This document shows positions 26,725-37,423 of a stretch of DNA of 64,000 bases, in pieces. Below the pieces are notes generated by a model that was not told where the DNA came from, did not search any database, and saw only the letters and a list, made by a program, of their open reading frames with translations. The position numbers were made by a program, and so were the translations under genes. The stretch's first letter is position 1; each line of letters begins with the position of its first letter. The DNA is taken from positions 496,001 through 560,000 of the forward strand of contig NZ_BBIT01000002.1 of the NCBI RefSeq assembly GCF_000730625.1, in the 5' to 3' direction. Source of the stretch: Pseudomonas oryzihabitans NBRC 102199. GTDB taxonomy: Bacteria > Pseudomonadota > Gammaproteobacteria > Pseudomonadales > Pseudomonadaceae.

Positions 26725-28080
26725 TCAGCGAGAGGTTTCAGCGGCGAGCGGGGCTTCGGCAGGCGGCGTGGGCACGCCGCGCAACTCGACGCGCTTGATC
26801 TCGCCGACGACGAACAGGTAACTGATGGCGGCCACCAGGGCATTGGCACCGACGAACACCAGGGCCATCTTGAAGGAACCGGTGGCGGCGATGATGTAGC
26901 CGATGATGATCGGGGTGGTGATGGACGACAGGTTGCCGATGGTGTTGAACAGGCCACCGGAGAGGCCGGCGATCTGCTTGGGCGAGGTGTCGGAGACCAC
27001 CGCCCAGCCCAGGGCACCGATGCCCTTGCCGAAGAAGGCCATGGCCATGAAGCCCACCACCATCCAGTCGGCGTCGACGTAGTTGCAGAGGATCATGCTC
27101 ATCGACAGCAGCATGCCGGCGACGATGGGGGTCTTGCGCGCCACGCTCAGGCTGCTGCCGCGACGCAGCAGCCAGTCGGAGATCACCCCGCCGAGCACGC
27201 CGCCGATGAAGCCGCAGATGGCCGGCAGGGAGGCGATGATGCCGGCCTTGAGGATGGTCATGCCGCGTTCCTGCACCAGGTACACGGGGAACCAGGTGAG
27301 GAAGAAGTAGGTGAGGGCGTTGATGCAGAACTGGCCCAGGTAGATGCCGGCCATCATGCGATTGGTCAGCAACTGGCCGATGTAGCTCCACTTCGGACCT
27401 TCGCTCTTCTTGCCGGGGGTGTCCAGGTCGACCAGGCCGCCGTTGCTGGCGATGTACTCGACCTCGGCGCTGTTGGCGCGGGGATGTTCGCGGGGGCTGT
27501 AGATCACCGCCATCCACACCGCCGAGAAGGCGATGCCCAGGGCGCCCATCACCACGAAGACGTGCTGCCAGCCGAAGTGGTAGACGATCCAGCCCATCAG
27601 CGGCGCGAACAGCACGGTGGCGAAGTACTGCGCCGAGTTGAAGATGGCCGAGGCGGTACCGCGCTCCTTGGTGGGGAACCAGGCGGCGACGATGCGGGCG
27701 TTGCCGGGGAAGGAGGGCGCTTCGGCCAGGCCGACCATGAATCTCAGGGCGAACAGCAGGAACACCGCGGTGCCGATGCCGAATTCACCGATGTAGCCTT
27801 GCAGCATGGTGAACACCGACCAGGTGAAGATGCTTGCCGCATAGACCTTCTTCGACCCGAAGCGATCGAGCAGCCAGCCGCCGGGGATCTGGCCGAGCAC
27901 ATAGGCCCAGCCGAAGGCGGAGAAGATGTAGCCGAGGGAGACGGCACTGATGCCGAGGTCTTTTTGCAGGGCGGAGCCGGCGATGGAGATGGTGGCGCGG
28001 TCGGCATAGTTGATCGTGGTCACCACGAACAGCATGAACAGGATCAGATAGCGGACGCGCGTCTGCTTGGTTTCGTGCAT
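26725..28080 (-). CDS. gudP: MFS glucarate/galactarate transporter
   Basis: 451 residues, about 12 membrane segments, ACS-type major facilitator. INYADRATISIAGSALQKDLG and AFGWAYVLGQIPGGWLLDRFGSKKVY are diagnostic of the GudP/GarP group. Operon with gudD. Two LacI-type operators lie 78-109 bases upstream of the start, and a CA motif lies 18 bases upstream, giving both substrate-specific and catabolite control. Confidence 0.93.
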   Translation of the reverse strand: MHETKQTRVRYLILFMLFVVTTINYADRATISIAGSALQKDLGISAVSLGYIFSAFGWAYVLGQIPGGWLLDRFGSKKVYAASIFTWSVFTMLQGYIGEFGIGTAVFLLFALRFMVGLAEAPSFPGNARIVAAWFPTKERGTASAIFNSAQYFATVLFAPLMGWIVYHFGWQHVFVVMGALGIAFSAVWMAVIYSPREHPRANSAEVEYIASNGGLVDLDTPGKKSEGPKWSYIGQLLTNRMMAGIYLGQFCINALTYFFLTWFPVYLVQERGMTILKAGIIASLPAICGFIGGVLGGVISDWLLRRGSSLSVARKTPIVAGMLLSMSMILCNYVDADWMVVGFMAMAFFGKGIGALGWAVVSDTSPKQIAGLSGGLFNTIGNLSSITTPIIIGYIIAATGSFKMALVFVGANALVAAISYLFVVGEIKRVELRGVPTPPAEAPLAAETSR

Positions 28081-28097
28081 GGAGAGCTCCCACTGGT

Positions 28098-28105
28098 TTG
28101 TTTTT
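28098..28105 (-). promoter_or_regulatory. CA motif upstream of gudP
   Basis: Minus strand CACAAAAACAAACC holds AAAAACAA (AANAAYAA), 17 bases before the gudP start codon and just ahead of its GGGAG site. Confidence 0.6.
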
Positions 28106-28157
28106 GTGTGCGGGCTGACATCGTGTAGCGGGCTTAGGTTGTAAGTCGTCTGACAAC

Positions 28158-28189
28158 GATAGCGCTATCATTAAACAGATAACGCTATC
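28158..28189. promoter_or_regulatory. Paired LacI-family operators of gud operon
   Basis: GATAGCGCTATC (28158-28169, perfect palindrome) and GATAACGCTATC (28178-28189, one mismatch) are spaced 20 bases centre to centre, i.e. on one DNA face. TAGCGCTA with a central CG step is typical of LacI/GntR-sugar-acid repressors. They lie between the LacI gene and gudP. Confidence 0.8.
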
Positions 28190-28228
28190 ATTCAACTGCT
28201 AAATCTGTGGCTGGGCGCAAAAAAGTGG

Positions 28229-29293
28229 CTAGGAACTCTGCCGCTCGATCAGGGCAAAACCGGTGTCGAGGCTTACCGCAGTTTGATCGCCCGCGAGACG
28301 GTCGAGCAGCGCCTGGGCGACACGCTGGCCCATGGCATCGGCGTTGACGCTGACCGTGGACAGCGCCGGGGTGGCGAAGCGGCCGTTGGTGGTGTCGCCG
28401 AAGCCGACCACCGCCAGCTGTTCGGGGATGCGCAGGCCGCGGCTGCTGGCTTCGGCGACCACACCCAGGGCCAGGGTGTCGGAGCTGCACAGCACCAGTT
28501 GCGGGGGCTCGGGGCGTTCCAGCAGGCGCGCCAGGCCGATGCGGCCGACTTCCCAGGTGGCGGGTAGTGGCAGCACTTCCATGGGCAATTCGGGGATGCC
28601 CAGTTCGACCAGGCGGGCCTGCAGAGCCAGGTTGCGGCGCATGGCGCGAGGATCGTCCACCGAGATCACCCCGAAGCGGCGATAGCCGCGGGCGACGAAG
28701 TGCTCCGCCAGGGCCACGCCGACCTGCTCGTGGGAAAAGCCCACCTGCATGTCCAGGGCCTCGGCGCTCAGGTCCCAGGCTTCCACCACCGGGATGTTCA
28801 GCGCCGCCAGCCGCGCGCGACTGGCCGGGGTGTGCAGGGTGCCGGTGAGGACGATGCCATCGGGGCGGCGGCCGAGGATGGCTTCCAGCAGTTCCTCTTC
28901 CTTTTCCGGCGAATAGCCGGTCGGACCGATCAGCGCCTGGTAGCCCGCCGCGGTGAGGCGATCCATGATCGCCTGCACCACGGTGGCATAGATGGAATTG
29001 GCGATGGTGGGCAGCAGGATGGCCACCAGCCGGCTCTTGCTGGAGGCCAGGCTGCCGGCCAGCAGATTGGGCACGTAGCCCAGTTCCTTGACCACGGCCA
29101 GGACATGCTCGCGGGTGGCGGCGCTCACCAGGCTCGGGCGGTGCAGTGCCCGGGACACGGTAATGGGCGACACCCCGGCGGCGAGGGCGACCTCGCGCAC
29201 GGTGAGGGGCAGCTCGGTGGTGCCATCGAGCTGGGCGATTTCGCGTCGGGACTTCCTGGCCAAAGCGGGTCCTTGGATGAGAGAGGCCGCCAT
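28229..29293 (-). CDS. LacI family repressor, probable glucarate regulator
   Basis: 354 residues. The helix-turn-helix with hinge helix starts near residue 31 (VREVALAAGVSPITVSRALHRP, then NLLAGSLAS), followed by the two-lobed sugar-binding domain (LVAILLPTIANSIYATVVQA; CSSDTLALGV). The first 30 residues are an extra hydrophilic tail; no good ribosome-binding site is seen before the ATG at 29293, so the true start could be slightly later. It precedes gudP and gudD on the same strand and should repress them by binding the two GATARCGCTATC sites. GntR-like gluconate repressors are the closest alternative identity. Confidence 0.85.
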   Translation of the reverse strand: MAASLIQGPALARKSRREIAQLDGTTELPLTVREVALAAGVSPITVSRALHRPSLVSAATREHVLAVVKELGYVPNLLAGSLASSKSRLVAILLPTIANSIYATVVQAIMDRLTAAGYQALIGPTGYSPEKEEELLEAILGRRPDGIVLTGTLHTPASRARLAALNIPVVEAWDLSAEALDMQVGFSHEQVGVALAEHFVARGYRRFGVISVDDPRAMRRNLALQARLVELGIPELPMEVLPLPATWEVGRIGLARLLERPEPPQLVLCSSDTLALGVVAEASSRGLRIPEQLAVVGFGDTTNGRFATPALSTVSVNADAMGQRVAQALLDRLAGDQTAVSLDTGFALIERQSS

Positions 29294-29342
29294 TATGAGA
29301 GCAAGCCCCGGCGGTTGCCATGGGCGCCCGCCGGAGCCCCGG

Positions 29343-30257
29343 CTAGTTGACCGCTCGCGTTGCCCGGGCGCGGCCGACCCGCGATTGATTGGGGCGACCG
29401 AGCAGGGCGGAAACGTTCTGTCCGACCTCGACCAGTCTCTTCAGGTCGACGCCGGACGCTATGCCCAGGCCGTCGAGCAGATAGACCAGGTCCTCGCTGG
29501 CGACATTGCCGCTGGCGCCCTGGGCATAGGGACAGCCGCCGAGCCCGGCGACGGAGCTGTCGAACACCGCGACGCCTTCGAGCAGGCTGGCGTAGACGTT
29601 GGCCAGGGCCTGGCCATAGGTGTCGTGGAAATGCCCGGCCAGTTGGCTAAGGGGCACCTCCCGGCCCAGCCGCTGCCAGAGCGCCCGGGTCCGACCCGGG
29701 GTGCCGACGCCGATCGTATCGCCCAGGGAGACCTCGGCGCAGCCCAGCTCCAGCAGTTCGCGGGTCACGCTCGCCACCTGGTCGGTTGCGACCTCGCCAT
29801 CGTAGGGGCAGCCCAGCACGCAGGACACATAGCCGCGCACCCGGATGCCCGCCGCCCGCGCGCCCTCGACCACGGGCACGAAGCGCGCCAGGCTCTCGGC
29901 GATGGAGCAATTGATGTTGCGCTGGGAGAAGCCCTCCGAGGCGGCGGCGAACACGGCGATTTCGTCCACCCCCGCCGCCAGGGCGGCTTCGAAACCTTTC
30001 AGGTTGGGCACCAGTACCGAGCGCACCACGCCCTCGGGCCGGCAGAGTCCTGCCAGTACCTCGGCGGTCCCGGCCATCTGCGGCACCCAGAGTGGCGAGA
30101 CGAAGCTGCCCACCTCCAGATGATGCATGCCACTGGCGATCAGCGCCGTGCACAGCTGGATGCGCTCGGCGATGCCCAGCGCCTGGGGCTCGTTCTGCAG
30201 GCCATCGCGGGGTCCGACCTCGACCAGCCGCACCCGGGACGGCAGGGCATCGCTCAT
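29343..30257 (-). CDS. liuE: Hydroxymethylglutaryl-CoA lyase
   Basis: 304 residues. Cleaves 3-hydroxy-3-methylglutaryl-CoA to acetoacetate and acetyl-CoA, the last step of leucine/isovalerate breakdown. Signatures: VEVGPRDGLQNEP at the N-terminus and the active-site loop GLGGCPYAQGASGNVASEDL with its cysteine near the C-terminus. The start overlaps liuD by four bases; last gene of the liu operon. Confidence 0.95.
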   Translation of the reverse strand: MSDALPSRVRLVEVGPRDGLQNEPQALGIAERIQLCTALIASGMHHLEVGSFVSPLWVPQMAGTAEVLAGLCRPEGVVRSVLVPNLKGFEAALAAGVDEIAVFAAASEGFSQRNINCSIAESLARFVPVVEGARAAGIRVRGYVSCVLGCPYDGEVATDQVASVTRELLELGCAEVSLGDTIGVGTPGRTRALWQRLGREVPLSQLAGHFHDTYGQALANVYASLLEGVAVFDSSVAGLGGCPYAQGASGNVASEDLVYLLDGLGIASGVDLKRLVEVGQNVSALLGRPNQSRVGRARATRAVN

Positions 30258-32188
30258 GGTGCCACCTCCTCCAGTTCCACCAGCGGGGCGCCCTCGGCCA
30301 CCAGCTCGCCCGGGCTACAGAACAGCGCCGCCACCACGCCCGCACGGGGCGCGCGGATGCTGTGCTCCATCTTCATCGCCTCCAGCACCACCAGCGGGGC
30401 CCCGGCTTCCACGGCGTCGCCGACGGCCACCGAGACGGCTACCACACTGGCGTTCATCGGCGCGGTAAGACCACCGGCATCCGCCTGGCGCGCGACCTCG
30501 GCCAGCGGATCGGCCCAGGTGACGGCTTCGAAACGGTCCTGCCATTCGAGGAACAGCGTCGGCCCTCGGCGATGGAGGCGGGCGCTGTGGCGAACGCCGT
30601 CCACCTGCCAGTGGAGCCGATCACCGCTCAATGCGACGGCCAGCGGGTCGACCAGGCTCAGGGTGCGCACCTCGCCACGACAGGCCAGGCGCAGCGCGAT
30701 GCGCGGTGGTCCACCCAGGCGCCAGCCCTGGCGGGACGCCCAGGGTGACGTGGGATCGGCAGCGGCGGGCAGCGTCGCCAGCCAGGCCTGGCCCGCCCGG
30801 GTCCAGAAGGCCTCCGGCAGTTCTGCGGGTGCGGGCAGCAAGGCCGCCTGATGCCGCTCGATGAAACCGGTGTCCAACTCCGCCGCGGCAAAGGCCGGAT
30901 GGGCGAGCAGGCGCTGCAGGAAGGCGAGGTTGGTGGCGAAGCCGCCCACCGCGGTGTCCTGGAGCATGGCCAGCAACCGCTTGCGCGCCTGTTCGCGGCT
31001 GTCGCCCCAGGCGATCAGCTTGGCCAGCATGGGATCGTAGAACGGCGACACCTCGTCACCTTCCTCCACGCCGCTGTCCACTCGCCGCCCGGGACCGGCC
31101 GCGGGCTCGCGATAGAGTTGCAGGGTGCCCGAGGCCGGCAGGAAGCCCTGGTCGGTGTCCTCGGCATAGAGGCGCACCTCGATGGCGTGGCCGTGCAGCG
31201 GCACCTGGGCCTGGGTGAGGGGCAGGGCTTCGCCTGCGGCCACGCGCAGCTGCCAGGCCACCAGGTCCAGGCCGGTGATGGCCTCGGTGACCGGGTGCTC
31301 CACCTGCAGCCGGGTGTTCATCTCCATGAAGAAAAAGTCGCCACGGGCGTCGAGCAAAAATTCCACGGTGCCGGCGCCGACATAGCCGATGGCCTGGGCC
31401 GCCTGAACCGCCGCCTCGCCCATGGCCCGGCGCAATTCGGGCGTGAGACCCGGCGCGGGCGCCTCCTCGATCACCTTCTGGTGGCGGCGCTGGATGGAGC
31501 AGTCGCGTTCGTTGAGATAGAGGCAATGGCCGTGCCCATCGGCGAACACCTGGATCTCCACGTGGCGCGGTTGCAGCACGTATTTCTCCACCAGCATCCG
31601 CGCATCACCAAAGGCCGAGAGCGCTTCGCGCTGGGCCGAGGCGAGGCCCTCGGCCAGGTCGGCTTCGTGTTCGACGATCTTCATGCCCTTGCCGCCGCCG
31701 CCGGCGGTGGCCTTGAGCAGGACCGGATAGCCGATGCGCGCCGCGGCGTCGCGAAAGGTGGCCAGGGACTGGCCCTCGCCGTGATAGCCCGGCACCAGGG
31801 GCACCCCGGCATCGGTCATCAGCGCCTTGGCCGCGGACTTGCTGCCCATGGCGCGGATCGCCGCGGCGGGAGGGCCGACGAAGACCAGCCCGGCCGCGGC
31901 CACCGCCTCGGCGAAGGCGGCATTCTCGGACAGGAAGCCGTAGCCCGGATGGATCGCCTGGGCGCCGGCGGCCAGGGCCGCGGCGATGATGCGCTCGCCC
32001 AGCAGATAGCTGTCGGCCGGCTTGGTCCCGCCCAGGTCCACTGCCTGATCGGCCTGGCGCACATGGCGGGCGTCGACATCGATGGCGCTGTGCACGGCGA
32101 CGGTACCCAGGCCGAGGGCCTTGGCCGTACGCATCACCCGGCAGGCGATCTCGCCGCGGTTGGCGACGAGCAGACGGTCGAAGGTCAT
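30254..32188 (-). CDS. liuD: 3-Methylcrotonyl-CoA carboxylase biotin-containing alpha subunit
   Basis: 644 residues: biotin carboxylase with ATP-grasp (LLVANRGEIACRVMRTAK; KATAGGGGKGMKIV; HVEIQVFADGHG), a linker, and a C-terminal biotinyl domain with VLEAMKMEHSI, biotin on lysine 606. With LiuB it carboxylates 3-methylcrotonyl-CoA to 3-methylglutaconyl-CoA. Operon context excludes acetyl- or propionyl-CoA carboxylase as the main role. Overlaps liuC and liuE by four bases each. Confidence 0.95.
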   Translation of the reverse strand: MTFDRLLVANRGEIACRVMRTAKALGLGTVAVHSAIDVDARHVRQADQAVDLGGTKPADSYLLGERIIAAALAAGAQAIHPGYGFLSENAAFAEAVAAAGLVFVGPPAAAIRAMGSKSAAKALMTDAGVPLVPGYHGEGQSLATFRDAAARIGYPVLLKATAGGGGKGMKIVEHEADLAEGLASAQREALSAFGDARMLVEKYVLQPRHVEIQVFADGHGHCLYLNERDCSIQRRHQKVIEEAPAPGLTPELRRAMGEAAVQAAQAIGYVGAGTVEFLLDARGDFFFMEMNTRLQVEHPVTEAITGLDLVAWQLRVAAGEALPLTQAQVPLHGHAIEVRLYAEDTDQGFLPASGTLQLYREPAAGPGRRVDSGVEEGDEVSPFYDPMLAKLIAWGDSREQARKRLLAMLQDTAVGGFATNLAFLQRLLAHPAFAAAELDTGFIERHQAALLPAPAELPEAFWTRAGQAWLATLPAAADPTSPWASRQGWRLGGPPRIALRLACRGEVRTLSLVDPLAVALSGDRLHWQVDGVRHSARLHRRGPTLFLEWQDRFEAVTWADPLAEVARQADAGGLTAPMNASVVAVSVAVGDAVEAGAPLVVLEAMKMEHSIRAPRAGVVAALFCSPGELVAEGAPLVELEEVAP

Positions 32189-32985
32189 GGCGAGGTCTCC
32201 TGCCAGGCGGGACGACGTTTCTCCAGAAAGGCCTGCAGGCCTTCCTGGGCTTCGGGGGTGACGCGTACCTCGGCGATCAGGCCCTCGGTGAAGGAGCGCA
32301 CCTCGTCGGGGGGTGCGCCCGCGCCAGCGCCGTCCAGCAACCGCTTGCAGGCGCGCAATGCCTGGGGCCCGTTGTCCAGCAGCCGGGCGATCCAGGCCTC
32401 GACCAGGGTGTCCAGGTCGGCAGCCGGCGCCGTCTCGGCCACCAGGCCCAGTTCGGCGGCGCGTTCGCCGGAAAAGCGCTCCGCGCCGAGCATGTAGCGC
32501 CGCGCCATGCGCTCGCCCAGGGCGCGAGTCACGAAGGGCGCGATGACCGCCGGCACCAGGCCGATGCGCACCTCCGACAGGCAGAAGATGGCGTCGCCCG
32601 CGGCCAGGGCCAAGTCGCAGCAGCTGACCAGACCCACCGCGCCGCCAAAGGCCGCGCCCTGGACCACCGCCAGGGTCGGCATCGGCAAGGCCTGCAGGCG
32701 ATACATCACCTCGGCCAGGCGCTCGGTGTCGGCGCGATTGGCGGCGGCGTCCAGGCGGGCCGAGGCCTGCATCCAGGCGAGGTCGGCGCCGGCGCAGAAG
32801 TGCCGCCCGTGGCCACGCAGGAGCAGAAAGCGCAGGGCTTGATCGCTGGCGAGCTCGGCGAGCACGCTGCCCAACTCGGCGATCAGCTGCGCATCCAGGG
32901 CATTGTGGCGATCCGGGCGATCGAGCCAGAGGGTGGCGAAGCCGCGTGGATCACGAATCAGTTCCAGGGTGTGGAAGTCAGTCAT
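32185..32985 (-). CDS. liuC: Methylglutaconyl-CoA hydratase
   Basis: 266-residue crotonase-fold enzyme. RHNALDAQLIAELGSVL, the oxyanion-hole stretch GHGRHFCAGADLAWM and QGAAFGGAVGLVSCCDLAL are present. In this operon it hydrates 3-methylglutaconyl-CoA to HMG-CoA. Starts three bases after liuB and overlaps liuD. Confidence 0.93.
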   Translation of the reverse strand: MTDFHTLELIRDPRGFATLWLDRPDRHNALDAQLIAELGSVLAELASDQALRFLLLRGHGRHFCAGADLAWMQASARLDAAANRADTERLAEVMYRLQALPMPTLAVVQGAAFGGAVGLVSCCDLALAAGDAIFCLSEVRIGLVPAVIAPFVTRALGERMARRYMLGAERFSGERAAELGLVAETAPAADLDTLVEAWIARLLDNGPQALRACKRLLDGAGAGAPPDEVRSFTEGLIAEVRVTPEAQEGLQAFLEKRRPAWQETSP

Positions 32986-32988
32986 GGC

Positions 32989-34596
<1,608 letters not shown>

Positions 34597-34606
34597 GAAG
34601 GCGTCC

Positions 34607-35770
34607 TCACCGGGTTTCGTTGAACAGCTCGCGGCCGATCAGCATGCGGCGGATCTCGCTGGTGCCGGCGCCGATCTCGTAGAGCTTGGCGTCGCGCAGC
34701 AGGCGACCGGTGGGGTATTCGTTGATGTAGCCGTTGCCACCGAGGATCTGGATGGCTTCCAGGGCCATCTGGGTGGCCTTCTCGGCGGTGTAGAGGATCA
34801 CCCCGGCGGCGTCCTTGCGGGTGGTCTCGCCGCGGTCGCAGGCCTGGGCCACGGCATAGAGATAGGCGCGGCTGGCGTTGAGGCCGGTGTAGAGATCGGC
34901 CACCTTGCCCTGGATCAGCTGGAATTCGCCGATGCTCTGGCCGAATTGCTTGCGGTCGTGGACATAGGGCAGCACCACGTCCAGGCAGGCCTGCATGATG
35001 CCCACCGGGCCGCCGGCGAGGACCACCCGCTCGTAGTCCAGGCCGCTCATCAGCACCTTGACCCCGCCATTGACCTCGCCCAGCACGTTGTCCTCCGGCA
35101 CCTCCACGTCGTCGAAGAACAGCTCGCAGGTGTTGGAGCCGCGCATGCCCAGCTTGTCGAACTTGCTGCCGCGGCTGAAACCCTTCCAGTCACGCTCGAC
35201 GATGAAGGCGGTGATGCCATGGGCCGCCTTTTCCGGTTCGGTCTTGGCGTAGATGACATAGGTGTGGGCATCGGGGCCGTTGGTGATCCAGGTCTTACTG
35301 CCATTGAGCACATAGCGATCGCCGCGGCGTTCGGCGCGCAGCTTCATGGAGACCACGTCCGAGCCGGCGTTGGGTTCGCTCATGGCCAGGGCGCCGACGT
35401 GCTCGCCGCTGACCAGGCTGGGCAGGTAGCGGGCCTTCTGCGCGGCGCTGCCATTGCGGTGGATCTGGTTGACGCAGAGATTGGAGTGGGCGCCATAGGA
35501 CAGGGCCACCGAAGCCGAGCCGCGGCTGATCTCTTCCATGGCCACCGCATGGGCCAGGTAGCCGAGTCCTGCGCCGCCGTATTCCTCGCCCACGGTGATG
35601 CCGAGCAGGCCCAGGTCACCGAAGGTGCGCCAGAGGTCCATCGGGAAGCTGTTGCTGGCATCGATCTCGCCCGCGCGGGGCGCCACCTCGCGGGCGACCA
35701 GGGCGCGCACCTGATCGCGCAGCAGGTCGAGGGTCTCGCCCAGGGCGAAGTTGAGACTCGGGTAGCTCAT
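34607..35770 (-). CDS. liuA: Isovaleryl-CoA dehydrogenase
   Basis: 387-residue FAD-dependent acyl-CoA dehydrogenase converting isovaleryl-CoA to 3-methylcrotonyl-CoA. The glutamate in [19 protein letters not shown] sits where isovaleryl-CoA dehydrogenases have their catalytic base, unlike other acyl-CoA dehydrogenases with a C-terminal base. [16 protein letters not shown] and the C-terminal [20 protein letters not shown] are as expected. The start at 35770 is chosen by homology; the open frame upstream is low-complexity. A near-match CA motif (AACAACAG) lies 9 bases upstream. Confidence 0.94.
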   Translation of the reverse strand: MSYPSLNFALGETLDLLRDQVRALVAREVAPRAGEIDASNSFPMDLWRTFGDLGLLGITVGEEYGGAGLGYLAHAVAMEEISRGSASVALSYGAHSNLCVNQIHRNGSAAQKARYLPSLVSGEHVGALAMSEPNAGSDVVSMKLRAERRGDRYVLNGSKTWITNGPDAHTYVIYAKTEPEKAAHGITAFIVERDWKGFSRGSKFDKLGMRGSNTCELFFDDVEVPEDNVLGEVNGGVKVLMSGLDYERVVLAGGPVGIMQACLDVVLPYVHDRKQFGQSIGEFQLIQGKVADLYTGLNASRAYLYAVAQACDRGETTRKDAAGVILYTAEKATQMALEAIQILGGNGYINEYPTGRLLRDAKLYEIGAGTSEIRRMLIGRELFNETR

Positions 35771-36137
35771 GGGGTCACCTGTTGTTGGGATTGTCGGGTG
35801 CGAGCGGTCAGCCGAACAGGCGTGCGCAGGGCGGCCGCCAGGCACGGTGCGGAGCGGAAAGGGACAGGGCGGGGCTGTTTCATCGGCCAGGCGCGGGCGT
35901 GGCCCGAAAGCGATAGCCGCAAGGACGTCGGGCAGGGCCGCCGACGGCGGGGCAAGGGTGCGCTCGACGCGCGGGTGCGGAACGCGGGCGCCAGGGCGCT
36001 CATGGTCCGTCCTCCTGTTCATTGTTCTTGTCATGGCGACCGCGAGAGGAAGGCGGCGCGCCTGTGCCTCTGAGTCTAGGAGGAGAAATGCGCTATCGTG
36101 AAACGATAAAAATAGAATCCAGGTATTGGAAAATCAG
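35771..36137. other. Divergent promoter region between liuA and LysR gene
   Basis: 367 bases without a convincing gene. It holds a near-match CA motif on the minus strand at 35779-35786 (AACAACAG), a full match AAGAACAA at 36022-36029 (minus strand), and the dyad TATCGTGAAACGATA at 36094-36108. No MerR-type liuR gene is present here. Confidence 0.6.
36094..36108. promoter_or_regulatory. Candidate LysR-type operator near 36138 gene
   Basis: TATCGT-GAA-ACGATA, perfect 6-base arms, 30 bases before the LysR start. It fits autoregulation and possibly control of liuA. Confidence 0.5.
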
Positions 36138-37046
36138 ATGGCACTGCTCAAGGACATCTCGATGCGGCAACTGCGCTATTTCGTCGCCGCCGCCGAGAAC
36201 AGCCAGTTCTCCCTGGCCGCCAGCGCGGTCAACGTCAGCCAGTCGGCGGTCACCACGGCGGTCAGCCAGCTGGAGGCGAGGCTCGCCGTGCGGCTGTTCG
36301 AGCGCCTGCCCCACGGCGTCAAGCTCACCGCCGAGGGCCACCAGTTCTATCACCATGCCCGGCACATCCTCGACACCCTGCAGGACGCCGTCAGCCAGCC
36401 GCTGTTCCAGAGTCATGCGCTGACTGGCCAGGCGCGCGTCGGCGCCTCCTATGCAGTGCTCGGCTACTACCTGCCGACCCTACTGGCGCGCTTCAAGCGC
36501 AGCTATCCGCAGATCGACATCGACCTGCGCGACATGGACCGACCCAGCATCGAAGCCGGCATCACCGACGGCACCCTGGAGCTGGGCCTCACCGTCATCT
36601 CCAACGTCGACGCCACCCAGCCCTTCGAGCGTCATCTGCTGATGCGCTCGCCGCGTCAGCTCTGGCTGCCCAGCGCCCATCCGCTGCTGGCGCCGGAGCG
36701 CGTCACCCTGGCCGACATCGCCCCCTATCCCTACATCCTCGCCACGGTGGACGAAGGCGAGACCTCCACGTTGCGCTATTGGCGCGCGGCGGGCCTTGAG
36801 CCCAACGTGGTGTTCAAGACCTCGTCCATGGAATCCCTGCGCGGCCTGGTCGCCCACGGCTTCGGCGTGACCATCCTCTCCGACATGCTCTATCGCGGCT
36901 GGTCGCTGGAAGGCCGCAAGCTGGAAGCCCGCCCGGTGGCCGATACCATCCCGCCCATGGAACTGGGCCTGATCTGGAGTCCTGAGGAGCGCCTGGGCCC
37001 TGGGGCCCAGGCGTTTCGGCAGTTCCTGGTGTCGGCGGCGGGGTAG
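36138..37046 (+). CDS. LysR-type regulator divergent from liu operon
   Basis: 302 residues. DNA-binding domain MRQLRYFVAAAENSQFSLAASAVNVSQSAVTTAV in two stretches, then FERLPHGVKLTAEGH; effector domain from about residue 90. The ATG at 36138 is preferred to a TTG four codons upstream. Liu operons of pseudomonads normally have a MerR-family LiuR; here a LysR occupies the divergent position, so it may control liuABCDE or an unlinked target. The ligand cannot be inferred. Confidence 0.85.
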   Translation: MALLKDISMRQLRYFVAAAENSQFSLAASAVNVSQSAVTTAVSQLEARLAVRLFERLPHGVKLTAEGHQFYHHARHILDTLQDAVSQPLFQSHALTGQARVGASYAVLGYYLPTLLARFKRSYPQIDIDLRDMDRPSIEAGITDGTLELGLTVISNVDATQPFERHLLMRSPRQLWLPSAHPLLAPERVTLADIAPYPYILATVDEGETSTLRYWRAAGLEPNVVFKTSSMESLRGLVAHGFGVTILSDMLYRGWSLEGRKLEARPVADTIPPMELGLIWSPEERLGPGAQAFRQFLVSAAG

Positions 37047-37072
37047 CGGGGCGGGGCCGCGTCACGCCGGCC

Positions 37073-37297
37073 TCAGCCCCTGGACTGCGCCGGATCCGCA
37101 CTGCGTGGATAGGTGCGCTCTTCCTCGATGCGGCCATCCGCGGTGTGGATCTTAACGCTGCCGGTCTTGCCGTCCAGGTATTGCGCGGCCTGGTGGACGA
37201 TGGCGTCCTTGGTCGAGGCCTTGAGCAGGGCGCGATCGCCATGCTCTTCCTTGAATTCCCAGCCGGTGTCGGTGGGTAGGATGTGGTAGTTCTGCAT
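37073..37297 (-). CDS. DUF2188 domain protein
   Basis: 74 residues, MQNYHILPTDTGWEFKEEHG with the pattern A-STKDAI and SVKIHTADGRIEEERTYPRS, matching the small DUF2188 family of bacterial proteins of unknown function. The ATG at 37297 follows GGGAGAC; an upstream extension to 37423 is low-complexity. Between a LysR gene and the rhamnonate operon, on its own. Confidence 0.75.
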   Translation of the reverse strand: MQNYHILPTDTGWEFKEEHGDRALLKASTKDAIVHQAAQYLDGKTGSVKIHTADGRIEEERTYPRSADPAQSRG

Positions 37298-37423
37298 CTG
37301 GTCTCCCTGGGGCCCTTTGGCCCTTGCCTGGTCTTGGGTTGCGCCTGTTTCGACCCGCTTTGGCTCAAGAACATTCGAGCGAAGCGGCCCGGGCAGGCCA
37401 GGCAGGGGACCGGGCAGCGCCAT

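Noticed and set aside
29343-30257. Alternative identity as isopropylmalate/homocitrate synthase
   Set aside because: The HMG-CoA lyase cysteine loop GLGGCPYAQGASGN and the liu context are decisive.
35773-36034. Upstream extension of liuA reading frame
   Set aside because: Proline/arginine-rich, no homology, and liuA begins where isovaleryl-CoA dehydrogenases normally start.
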